A DNA stretch of 17,847 bases from Spirochaetaceae bacterium (GTDB taxonomy: Bacteria; Spirochaetota; Spirochaetia; Treponematales; Breznakiellaceae). Below, in pieces: positions 8,004 to 14,421 of this stretch. The stretch spans positions 1-17,847 of the forward strand of contig JAIRPM010000027.1 of the NCBI GenBank assembly GCA_031257075.1. Reading direction: 5' to 3'. The stretch's first letter is position 1. The number at the start of each line of letters is the position of its first letter. The notes beneath the pieces are model-generated. The model searched no databases, was not told the DNA's origin, and saw only the letters and a program-made list of their open reading frames with translations. Position numbers and translations under genes: made by a program.

Positions 8004-8066
8004 ATAAGATTATTGTCAATACCCTATGGTTGATAAAGTATAAAAAAACAATCTTATCGTTGATAA
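8004..8066 (+). promoter_or_regulatory. Operator-like repeats upstream of the XRE gene
   Basis: ATAAGATT (8004-8011) and AATCTTAT (8050-8057) are a perfect 8-bp inverted pair. TTGATAA occurs twice, at 8030-8036 and 8060-8066, exactly 30 bp apart (about three helical turns). TTATC-GTT-GATAA (8054-8066) is a short palindrome ending 7 bases before the ATG. XRE-type regulators commonly bind such sites in their own promoters. TTGTCA (8013-8018) and TATAAA (8039-8044) are promoter-like, but the 20-bp spacer is long. Confidence 0.45.
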
Positions 8067-8073
8067 CCATTTT

Positions 8074-8391
8074 ATGACTGATATACGCGAACTTTTGGCA
8101 AAAAACATCAAGGAATACCGGAAATTGCGGGGATTTTCGCAGGAAAACCTTGCCGAAAAGGCAGGAACCTCTACCACACACATCGGAATGATAGAAATCG
8201 GCAAAAAGTTTCCCTCAACTCAAATGCTGGTAAAGATAGCCGGAGCGCTCGGCATAGACACGCCCGAACTATTCAGTACCGGCAAGGCATGTATCGTTCA
8301 GGTTCAAAATGTTTCCCTGCAAAAATTGTATCAGGATATACTGGGCGACTTTGAAGGCATTGTCGCTAAACGTATTGCGGATTTAGACTAG
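8074..8391 (+). CDS. Small XRE/Cro-CI type transcriptional regulator
   Basis: A 105-residue cytoplasmic DNA-binding protein. Residues about 6-63 form a helix-turn-helix of the XRE family: LLAKNIKEYRKLRGFSQENL, then AEKAGTSTTHIGMIEIGKKF, with the helix-turn-helix at FSQENLAEKAGTSTTHIGMI, then PSTQMLVKIAGALGIDTPEL. The C-terminal ~35 residues (VSLQKLYQDILGDFEGIVAK) are helical and may dimerise. No toxin, phage gene or restriction gene is adjacent, so this is an orphan regulator. The repeats upstream suggest autoregulation, and the divergent lipoprotein is the nearest candidate target. No Shine-Dalgarno sequence precedes the ATG. It converges with trpF, with only 12 bp between the stops. Confidence 0.88.
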   Translation: MTDIRELLAKNIKEYRKLRGFSQENLAEKAGTSTTHIGMIEIGKKFPSTQMLVKIAGALGIDTPELFSTGKACIVQVQNVSLQKLYQDILGDFEGIVAKRIADLD

Positions 8392-8403
8392 ATCTTACGG
8401 GCT

Positions 8404-9057
8404 TTATTCCGAAACAAGCGCTGCCCTAACCTTTGCCGTAAGGTGTATGATTTTTTTACGGTCTTTAACGCCGCCGCTTTCCGCCCCGCTTGAAACATCT
8501 ATGCCAAAGGGCCGTAATGCCAGCGCCTTGTCTATCGTCTGTTCGTTTATTCCGCCGGCTAGAAACCATGGTTTCTCAGTTTCGGTTCGGGCTAACAAAT
8601 TCCAATCAAAAACCTTGCCTGTTCCCGGGATATCGCCGTCAAAAAGCACAAAATCCGCTTCTGGAACACAAATTCCGGCACGGTTCGCGCCGGAATCTGC
8701 GCCGCAAACCGTGCCAGATTCCAGGGTGCGGCTTTTTATAGCCTGAATAATAGGAATGCCGCAAAGCGATTTTAGTTCGCGCATAAAAGCGGCGCTTTCC
8801 CCGCCGTGCAGTTGGGCGGCGGCTATGATCCCGTTACGGTAAAGCGCGTTTATTTCCGCTGCCGGCGCGTTGACAAAAACGCCGACCGGTACAATACCGC
8901 TGTTCAGGCGGGCACGAAATGCCGCCGCTGTCTGCGGTGAAATCTGCCGGCGGCTTGGAGCAAAGACAAAGCCCGCATAATCGGGGCGCGCTTCATTGAC
9001 AAAGTCAATATCTTGTTCCTGGAAAAGGCCGCAAATCTTTATTTTGATAGAACTCAC
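8404..9057 (-). CDS. trpF: Phosphoribosylanthranilate isomerase
   Basis: Catalyses the Amadori rearrangement of N-(5-phosphoribosyl)anthranilate to CdRP, the tryptophan step just before TrpC. The 217-residue TIM barrel has KIKICG with catalytic Cys9, the DYAGFVFAPSRRQIS block, VGVFVN, QLHGGE, FVLFDG with catalytic Asp140, PGTGKVFDW, FLAGGI and the phosphate-binding GIDVSSGAESGGVKD. The start is GTG at 9057: GTGA overlaps the trpC stop by 4 bases, which implies coupled translation. GAGG lies 7 bases upstream. Residues about 112-133 (ESGTVCGADSGANRAGIC), in the beta5-to-beta6 segment before Asp140, look atypical and about 8 residues long compared with the usual spacing, and are encoded by a dense palindrome. 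All catalytic residues are present, so the gene is probably functional. Confidence 0.93.
   Translation of the reverse strand: MSSIKIKICGLFQEQDIDFVNEARPDYAGFVFAPSRRQISPQTAAAFRARLNSGIVPVGVFVNAPAAEINALYRNGIIAAAQLHGGESAAFMRELKSLCGIPIIQAIKSRTLESGTVCGADSGANRAGICVPEADFVLFDGDIPGTGKVFDWNLLARTETEKPWFLAGGINEQTIDKALALRPFGIDVSSGAESGGVKDRKKIIHLTAKVRAALVSE
8661..8724. repeat. Nested palindromic insertion inside trpF
   Basis: Several mutually exclusive pairings are packed into 64 bp. These are CTGGAA (8661-8666) with TTCCAG (8719-8724); GGCACGGTT (8677-8685) with AACCGTGCC (8707-8715), extendable inward by GCG/CGC; ATTCCGG (8672-8678) with CCGGAAT (8690-8696); and GGAATCTG (8692-8699) with CAGATTCC (8715-8722). 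It keeps the trpF frame. It resembles a REP-like or coding palindromic element that entered an existing gene; that interpretation is inference. Confidence 0.7.
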
Positions 9058-9845
9058 AGGCCGCCTCGCAACCGGGCAAGCGCTCCGGCCTTGTCAGGAG
9101 CGCGCATAAGCGTTTCGCCTACAAGAACAGCGTTCACACCGGCGCGGGACAATTCGCTTATATCTCCGGCATTTTGGATTCCGCTTTCGGAAACAAAAAG
9201 GATGCCGGGAGGAACAAGGCGGCGCATACGCAGGCTTATTCCGCGGTCAACGTCAAACGTTTTCAGATTGCGGTTGTTTACACCTATAATACGAGCGCCG
9301 GCTTTTAGCGCAGAATGAACTTCGTCTTCCGTGTGCGCTTCAACAAGCGCCGACAGCCCAAGACTTGCCGCGCATTGGATACATTCTGCTAAAACCGGCG
9401 TATCCAGCAGAGCGCAGATAAGAAGCACCGCGGACGCGCCTAAAATTCGCGCTTCATAAATTTGATACGTATCTACCGTAAAATCTTTACGCAGCACCGG
9501 CACGGAGACAGCCGGCGCAATGACGCGCACATAATCGTCATTGCCCAAAAAATAATCCGGCTCGGTAAGTACAGAAATTGCGTCAGCGCCGGCTTTTTCA
9601 TAGGCGCGGGCAATTTCCATAGGGGAAAAATCCGCCGCAATAACGCCTTTTGACGGAGATGCCCGCTTTATTTCGCAAATGAAGGCCATACCCGCGCCGG
9701 AAAGCGCCTTTTCAAAAGGGAACGTTCCGCCCGCAAAAATTCCTGCTTCCCGTGCTTTTCGCGTAAGTTCATCATGGGAACATATTTTTTTGGCTTTTTC
9801 CACACGCCTGCGCGCGTTTTCGGCAAGTGTCTCCAAAATGTTCAT
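9054..9845 (-). CDS. trpC: Indole-3-glycerol phosphate synthase
   Basis: Closes the indole ring by decarboxylating CdRP to indole-3-glycerol phosphate in tryptophan biosynthesis. The TIM barrel of 263 residues has all the usual blocks: CEIKRASPSKG (Glu58, Lys60), SVLTEPDYFLG, VLRKDF (Lys120), LVEAHTEDE (Glu169), GVNNRNLKTF (Asn190), SESGI (Glu220, Ser221) and LVGETLM. By family alignment these correspond to the catalytic lysine/glutamate set and the phosphate-binding loops. The ATG at 9845 is chosen over the TTG at 9848 because AAGG lies 4 bases before the ATG. It overlaps trpF at GTGA. The other trp genes are not next to this pair. The 5' region up to 9900 may be a leader of about 50 bases; no attenuator peptide was found. 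Confidence 0.95.
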   Translation of the reverse strand: MNILETLAENARRRVEKAKKICSHDELTRKAREAGIFAGGTFPFEKALSGAGMAFICEIKRASPSKGVIAADFSPMEIARAYEKAGADAISVLTEPDYFLGNDDYVRVIAPAVSVPVLRKDFTVDTYQIYEARILGASAVLLICALLDTPVLAECIQCAASLGLSALVEAHTEDEVHSALKAGARIIGVNNRNLKTFDVDRGISLRMRRLVPPGILFVSESGIQNAGDISELSRAGVNAVLVGETLMRAPDKAGALARLRGGL

Positions 9846-9902
9846 CAAGCCTTATTGTACGCGCACAGCCCTCTTTCAACAAGCGCACGCAACGCGCAGC
9901 CT

Positions 9903-9908
9903 CTTATA
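9903..9908 (-). promoter_or_regulatory. Extended -10 of the trpC-trpF promoter
   Basis: On the minus strand the sequence reads TGTTATAAG, an extended -10 (TG, one base, then TATAAG). It lies in the left arm of the mfd/trpC palindrome. Transcription would begin near 9896, giving a leader of about 50 bases before the trpC ATG. Confidence 0.4.
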
Positions 9909-9932
9909 ACAAACCGTTTTTTGTTGTTATAA
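9904..9932. promoter_or_regulatory. Symmetrical palindrome between trpC and mfd
   Basis: TTATAACAA (9904-9912) and TTGTTATAA (9924-9932) form a perfect 9-bp inverted repeat with an 11-bp spacer. Each arm carries the extended -10 of the gene it faces, so the two promoters are mirror images and overlap. A protein binding this dyad would affect both, and polymerase at one could exclude the other. Confidence 0.6.
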
Positions 9933-9933
9933 T
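9925..9933 (+). promoter_or_regulatory. Extended -10 promoter of mfd
   Basis: TGTTATAAT is a perfect extended -10 with consensus TATAAT (9928-9933). The mfd ATG begins 6 bases after it, at the position where transcription would start, predicting a leaderless message. Confidence 0.6.
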
Positions 9934-9939
9934 ACACCG

Positions 9940-12900
9940 ATGCATCCTTTTGACCGTGCTCTTGAGGTGCTGGCCGCAGCGCCTTCGGTTTCGCGGTTTT
10001 TGCAAACTGTTTGCGGCGTTGGCAATAATAACACAGCCGTTTCCAACGTTTATGGCTCCCTTCCCGCAGTTCTCCTCCGTTTGATAACGCGCTCGCAGCC
10101 CGTGCTTGTAGTGCTTCCTACAGAACGTGATGCGCGCTCTATGGAACAAGACCTGTCGGCACTGGATGTAAGCGCAAAGATTTTCCCATGGTGGGGGACT
10201 GTCCCTTACCACGAGGCGGGCCCCGCGTCAACCGTATTCGGAGTGCGGGCTGCTTTGTTGTCGGCGTTATCCATCTCGAATGCCGCTGGACAGCAGCCGG
10301 TTATCCTTGCAAGCCAACGCGCTTTTCTTTCGCCATTGCCGCCGCCTGCGTATATGCATGAAAATGTGCTGGCGCTGCACAAGGGGGATACGGTTGACCC
10401 GCAGAAAATTGCCGCGAAACTTGCTGAATGGGGCTGGACGCGGGTAAACCGTGTGCAATTAAAGCATGAATTTGTACTGCGGGGCGAGGTGCTTGATGTG
10501 CTTCCATCGGGTGAAGATTTTGCGTACCGCATTTTGTTTGATTTTAATACTATAGAGTCAATAAAACAATTTGATACGGAAGACCAGGGCGGCAAACGCG
10601 ACACGGATGTATGCCTGCTTTTTCCGCTCAAAGAAGTGGTATGGACGGATGACCGCATCGAAACGCTGTACCGGAATTTGTGTGAATGTGATGAAATAAA
10701 ACAATACGATGTCAATGTAATTATTGATACGCTAATAACAAAAAAAACACTTATAGGAGAGGAAGAATTATTCCCGCTTGCTTTTGAAACACGTTCATCA
10801 CTGCTTGATTATTTTGGCACGCCGCTGGCCGAAGAACCGCTGACTATATTCATTGAACGGGAACGGCTTGACAACGCAAGTGACGCGCTGAACAGGGAAG
10901 CGCAGAATTTATATTTAAACGCGAAAAGTGTCCGGCCTGTACCGCGTCCTGAACGCATTTTTTTTGAGTGGGAGGCGCTTTCCGCGCAGTGTAAAAATTC
11001 AATTTCATTTGTAAATATTGATGTACCAAATAAATATACACTCAAGATTGATATGCCGGTACAGCCGCCGCAGAGTTATTTTGGCAATATCAATTTTTTG
11101 AAAGAAGAATTGACAAGGCTTGTAACCGAAGGGTGGCACATTACTCTGGCGGCGGAAACAGATGCGCAGGCGGCGCGTATATCTTCTATTCTGCATATAC
11201 AAGAATCTGACGCGCAGGTTTCGGATTTGACTGCCGTTAAAACATTCCCGCTTTCACAGGGATTTGCGTTTACTGAATGTAAAGAAATTATTATTACAGA
11301 AAATGAAATATTCGGCCGGAAAGAAAAAAAGCCGCGCAGCCTTTCCAAGGCACGCAGCGCCGCTATAGATACCTTTGTTGAATTGAATCCGGGCGATTAT
11401 ATTGTACATGTAAATTACGGCATAGGCCTTTTTCAGGGCATTGACCGTATAAAGGCGCTGAGCAATGAACGTGATTATATCAAATTATTATATGATGATG
11501 ATGAATTTATTTTTGTACCAATAGAACAGGTAAATTTAATTCAGCGCTATATTGGAAACGAAGGCGATGCTCCAAAACTTGACAAACTTGGCGGCAAAGC
11601 ATGGAATGCCCGAAAAGCACGGGCGCGGGCTGCGGCGGAAGAACTGGCAAAAAAACTCCTCGCGCTTTACGCCAAACGCAAGGCGCAGGCCGGATTCGCG
11701 TTCCCGCCGGACAGCGAATGGCAGGCTATGTTTGAGGCTGCATTCCCCTACGAAGAAACGCCCGACCAACTGCGCTGTATCGAAGAGATAAAGGCGGATA
11801 TGGAGTCGCCTTCTCCTATGGACAGGCTTGTCTGCGGCGATGTCGGCTATGGCAAGACGGAAATCGCCGTCCGTGCCTGTTTCAAGGCCGTAATGGGAGG
11901 CAAACAGGCCGCTTTTCTTGCCCCCACTACGATACTTGCCGAACAGCATTTTCAGACGATGAAAGAACGATTCGCGCAGTTTCCCGTGCGTATTGCGATG
12001 CTTTCGCGGTTTGTAAAACCTAAAGAAATACGGGAATCGCTCAAAAAAATCGCTGACGGCGAAATAGATATTGTCCTGGGAACGCACCGTATTATTCAAA
12101 AAGATGTACAGTTCAAAAATTTGGGATTTATGGTGATTGATGAAGAACAGCGGTTTGGAGTAAAAGATAAAGAACGCTTAAAAGAATTAAAACATAACAT
12201 TGACTGCTTATCACTTTCCGCAACGCCTATTCCGCGTACGCTTCATGTCAGTTTGTTAAAAATACGCGATATGAGCATATTAGCGACCGCACCGCGCAAC
12301 CGCCATCCAATACAAACGGTAATAGAAGAATTTAATGACAGGCACATTGCACAAGCGGTACGCACCGAAGTTGAACGGGGGGGACAGGTGTTTTATCTGC
12401 ATAACCGTATAGAAACGCTTGATGACACCCGCCTCCGTTTACAGCGCTTGCTGCCGGAAATGCTCTGTGAGACGGCACATGGCAAAATGAACGCAGACGA
12501 ACTGGAAGATGTGATGCGCCGTTTTATACATGGCGGTTTTCATATACTTGTTTCAACTACTATTATAGAAAATGGCATTGATATTCCCAATGTGAATACA
12601 ATAATTATTGACCGCGCTGATATGTATGGGGTATCTCAATTATATCAACTACGGGGGCGTGTCGGCCGCAGCGACCGTATTGCGTATGCATACTTGTTTT
12701 ATCCTGACACCCGTTCACTCAGCGAGACGGCAATGAAACGGCTGCAGGCTATTTCTGACTTTACAGAATTGGGGAGCGGCTTCAAGATAGCGCTCAAAGA
12801 TATGGAAATACGAGGTGCGGGCAATCTTTTGGGACGCGAACAATCCGGCAATATTTATTCAGTTGGGTTTGATATGTATACGCGCCTGCTGGATGAGGCT

Positions 12901-13383
12901 ATCGCAAAACTGCAGAACGAAGATTATGAAGCGGAAGACGCGGTATTGCTGGAACTGGAGTATTCAGGCTATATCCCGGATTCGTATATATCAACAGCGC
13001 AGGAAAAAATGGAATTGTATAAAAAAATTGCCGCCGTTAAAACCGCGCCGGAACTTGACGCGCTTGCGCTGGAAATTACCGACCGTTTCGGCCCGCCGCC
13101 CAAAGAAGCGGCAAGCCTTTTTGCCCTCGCCGAAATTCGCATTATTTGCCGCGAACTTTCCGTATTGCGCCTCAAAGAAAAAGACGGCAGGGCGCGCATT
13201 ACGTTCAACACCGCCGATAGGATTAATGTTGACGCGCTGCTGCGCTTGATAAAAACATCGGGCGGAGCGGTACGGCTTGACTCTCAAGCGCCCAACGAAA
13301 TCATTTTGAATACCGGCAAAATCGGTTTGGAAGAAAAAGCCTTTTATATACGTGAAACGCTGGAAAAGTTGGCAAAGCGCTAA
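9940..13383 (+). CDS. mfd: Transcription-repair coupling factor Mfd
   Basis: A dsDNA translocase that recognises RNA polymerase stalled at lesions, pushes it off, and recruits UvrA for nucleotide excision repair. The 1147 residues are full length for the family. The N-terminal UvrB-like module comes first. The polymerase-interaction domain begins near residue 486 (DYIVHVNYGIGLFQGIDRI). The RecG-like helicase core has Walker A CGDVGYGKTEIAVR (Lys639), DEEQ (Asp734) followed by RFGVKDKERL, LSATPIPRTL, and motif VI LRGRVGRSDR (906 onward). The C-terminal TRCF domain spans about 1000-1080. The start at 9940 gives MHPFDRALEVL; no ribosome binding site precedes it, and the -10 box ends 6 bases upstream. 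It is divergent from trpC across a palindrome. No broken motif was seen. Confidence 0.97.
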   Translation: MHPFDRALEVLAAAPSVSRFLQTVCGVGNNNTAVSNVYGSLPAVLLRLITRSQPVLVVLPTERDARSMEQDLSALDVSAKIFPWWGTVPYHEAGPASTVFGVRAALLSALSISNAAGQQPVILASQRAFLSPLPPPAYMHENVLALHKGDTVDPQKIAAKLAEWGWTRVNRVQLKHEFVLRGEVLDVLPSGEDFAYRILFDFNTIESIKQFDTEDQGGKRDTDVCLLFPLKEVVWTDDRIETLYRNLCECDEIKQYDVNVIIDTLITKKTLIGEEELFPLAFETRSSLLDYFGTPLAEEPLTIFIERERLDNASDALNREAQNLYLNAKSVRPVPRPERIFFEWEALSAQCKNSISFVNIDVPNKYTLKIDMPVQPPQSYFGNINFLKEELTRLVTEGWHITLAAETDAQAARISSILHIQESDAQVSDLTAVKTFPLSQGFAFTECKEIIITENEIFGRKEKKPRSLSKARSAAIDTFVELNPGDYIVHVNYGIGLFQGIDRIKALSNERDYIKLLYDDDEFIFVPIEQVNLIQRYIGNEGDAPKLDKLGGKAWNARKARARAAAEELAKKLLALYAKRKAQAGFAFPPDSEWQAMFEAAFPYEETPDQLRCIEEIKADMESPSPMDRLVCGDVGYGKTEIAVRACFKAVMGGKQAAFLAPTTILAEQHFQTMKERFAQFPVRIAMLSRFVKPKEIRESLKKIADGEIDIVLGTHRIIQKDVQFKNLGFMVIDEEQRFGVKDKERLKELKHNIDCLSLSATPIPRTLHVSLLKIRDMSILATAPRNRHPIQTVIEEFNDRHIAQAVRTEVERGGQVFYLHNRIETLDDTRLRLQRLLPEMLCETAHGKMNADELEDVMRRFIHGGFHILVSTTIIENGIDIPNVNTIIIDRADMYGVSQLYQLRGRVGRSDRIAYAYLFYPDTRSLSETAMKRLQAISDFTELGSGFKIALKDMEIRGAGNLLGREQSGNIYSVGFDMYTRLLDEAIAKLQNEDYEAEDAVLLELEYSGYIPDSYISTAQEKMELYKKIAAVKTAPELDALALEITDRFGPPPKEAASLFALAEIRIICRELSVLRLKEKDGRARITFNTADRINVDALLRLIKTSGGAVRLDSQAPNEIILNTGKIGLEEKAFYIRETLEKLAKR

Positions 13384-13392
13384 AACCGGTAT

Positions 13393-13427
13393 GCAGCGTT
13401 GATTAGAGTCACTTTAATCAGCACTGC
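13393..13427 (+). terminator. Hairpin between mfd and flgB
   Basis: Left arm 13393-13405 and right arm 13415-13427 form a 13-position stem: GCAG/CTGC, one C/A mismatch, then GTTGATTA/TAATCAGC with one wobble. The loop is 9 bases. It lies just after mfd and abuts the flgB promoter. No T-run follows directly, so it may insulate or terminate, or mask a regulator site. Confidence 0.4.
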
Positions 13428-13429
13428 CC

Positions 13430-13457
13430 TAAAGTCCCTTTTCGTATGTTCCGATAG
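13430..13457 (+). promoter_or_regulatory. Sigma-28 (FliA)-like promoter of flgB-flgC
   Basis: TAAAGTCC (13430-13437) and TCCGATAG (13450-13457) closely resemble the flagellar sigma-28 elements TAAAGTTT and GCCGATAA, including an intact CCGATA core. The spacing is one base longer than the usual optimum. The GGGAG ribosome binding site (13468-13472) and the flgB ATG follow. Confidence 0.5.
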
Positions 13458-13478
13458 TAAAGTTAAGGGAGAGGGAAT

Positions 13479-13889
13479 ATGAACGGATTTTCCAAAACAG
13501 TTGATTTAATTCACCGGTCTATGGATACTGCAAGTATCCGCGGTTCGGTAATAGCCAATAATATCGCTAACGCCGAAGTGCCGAATTTCAAACGGCAGGA
13601 AGTCAACTTTGAATCGGCGCTGCGCAAAGCGCTGGACAGCGAATCGCAGCGACCGCTTGTGGAGCATAAACTTACCGACCCGCGCCATATTTCAAACTAT
13701 AATCCGCTCGATTATCGTGATGTGCGCCCACGCCGTACATTGGACTATTTATCAACATCGAAAAACAACGGCAACAATGTTGATGCGGAACAGGAAATGC
13801 AACTGTGGGTGCAAAACCAAATGATGTACTCGCTTTTGGCGAATTCGGCTTCTTTTCACTTTAATCAAGTGAATAGCGTACTGAGATAG
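13479..13889 (+). CDS. flgB: Flagellar proximal rod protein FlgB
   Basis: A subunit of the proximal rod connecting the MS ring to the distal rod of the flagellum, which is periplasmic in spirochaetes. It has 136 residues, a normal length. The N-terminal rod signature VIANNIANAEVPNFKRQEV (residues 24-42) and the C-terminal NNVDAEQEM followed by helix-forming MYSLLANSASFHFNQVNSVL are the paired ends that pack together in rod proteins. FlgB is exported by the flagellar type III apparatus without a Sec signal, and none is seen. A strong GGGAG/GAGGG ribosome binding site lies at 13468-13475. It is followed after 32 bp by flgC. A sigma-28-like promoter precedes it. Confidence 0.95.
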   Translation: MNGFSKTVDLIHRSMDTASIRGSVIANNIANAEVPNFKRQEVNFESALRKALDSESQRPLVEHKLTDPRHISNYNPLDYRDVRPRRTLDYLSTSKNNGNNVDAEQEMQLWVQNQMMYSLLANSASFHFNQVNSVLR

Positions 13890-13921
13890 AGGCTTGCCTC
13901 TCCTGTTAAAGGAATTTATAT

Positions 13922-14380
13922 ATGGGATTATTTAGCGCTATTAATACAGCGGCGACCGGTATGAGCGCCGAACGCAAACGCACCGATGTTATTGCCGACA
14001 ATATTGCAAATGTATCAACAACGCGGACAGCAGACGGAGGCCCGTACCGGCGCAGCCGCGTAATAATGCGGCCTATTACCAGTCAAGCATACTGGCGCAG
14101 CCCGTTTTTGCCGGATGGCATGGACGGCGGCGTGGGCAGAGGGGTGCGCATAAGTGAAATACAAAAAGACAACGCGCCGCCGCGCCTAGTGTATGACCCC
14201 ACACATCCTGACGCGATAAAGAGCGGTGAGCGGGTGGGGTATGTGGAAATGCCTAATGTAGACATTGTTACTGAAATGACCGATATGATTGCCGCAAGCC
14301 GCGCTTACGAAGCGAATGCGTCTATCATCGAAGGCAGTAAAACCATGTTCCAAAAAGCGCTCGACATCGGCAGAATGTAG
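13922..14380 (+). CDS. flgC: Flagellar proximal rod protein FlgC
   Basis: The second proximal rod subunit, 152 residues. It has the N-terminal motif AINTAATGMSAERKRTDVIA followed by DNIANVSTTRT (the common rod/hook signature). The C-terminal family block reads YVEMPNVDIVTEMTDMIAAS, then RAYEANASIIEGSKTMFQKA. AAAGGA lies about 8 bases before the ATG. It is co-transcribed with flgB. In most bacteria, including treponemes and Borrelia, fliE and fliF follow; here an unrelated transporter follows instead, and a hairpin lies directly after the stop. FlgC needs FliE to assemble, so fliE should be elsewhere in the genome if the cell is motile. Confidence 0.96.
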   Translation: MGLFSAINTAATGMSAERKRTDVIADNIANVSTTRTADGGPYRRSRVIMRPITSQAYWRSPFLPDGMDGGVGRGVRISEIQKDNAPPRLVYDPTHPDAIKSGERVGYVEMPNVDIVTEMTDMIAASRAYEANASIIEGSKTMFQKALDIGRM

Positions 14381-14408
14381 AGCATTTTATCAAAATTGTA
14401 AAAATGCT
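14381..14408 (+). terminator. Hairpin directly after flgC
   Basis: AGCATTTT (14381-14388) and AAAATGCT (14401-14408) form a perfect 8-bp stem with a 12-base loop, beginning one base after the flgC stop. Only a short T stretch follows, so termination may be partial. It overlaps the promoter of the next gene. Confidence 0.45.
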
Positions 14409-14415
14409 TTAAAAT
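14387..14415 (+). promoter_or_regulatory. Promoter of the DMT transporter gene
   Basis: TTATCA (14387-14392), a 17-bp spacer and TAAAAT (14410-14415). The -10 ends 6 bases before the ATG at 14422, the same geometry as mfd and priA, predicting a leaderless message. The -35 lies inside the flgC hairpin. Confidence 0.5.
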
Positions 14416-14421
14416 CCCATT

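Larger units (their letters stand above)
7753..8073. other. 321-bp divergent intergenic region
   Basis: No gene is supported here. It contains the lipoprotein leader, a short inverted repeat (GCATTC 7871-7876 / GAATGC 7883-7888), five tandem AAAAGC hexamers, and an A+T-rich stretch from about 7980 to 8073 with several inverted and direct repeats upstream of the XRE gene. A minus-strand open frame at 7725-7949 coding for poly-Leu through the hexamers has no ribosome binding site and overlaps the lipoprotein start, so it is not called. Confidence 0.7.

Noticed and set aside
8074..8391. XRE gene as part of a toxin-antitoxin, phage or restriction-modification module
   Set aside because: The neighbours are a small lipoprotein and trpF; no toxin, integrase or methylase is present in the window.
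9846..9900. Trp attenuator or leader peptide before trpC
   Set aside because: No short frame with clustered Trp codons and no terminator/antiterminator pair could be found; only a weak GCGC-based hairpin is present.
12377..12383. G7 run in mfd as a possible phase-variation tract
   Set aside because: It encodes two Gly of a conserved helicase segment (ERGGQVFYLHNR) and is probably codon choice; length variation would destroy an important repair gene.
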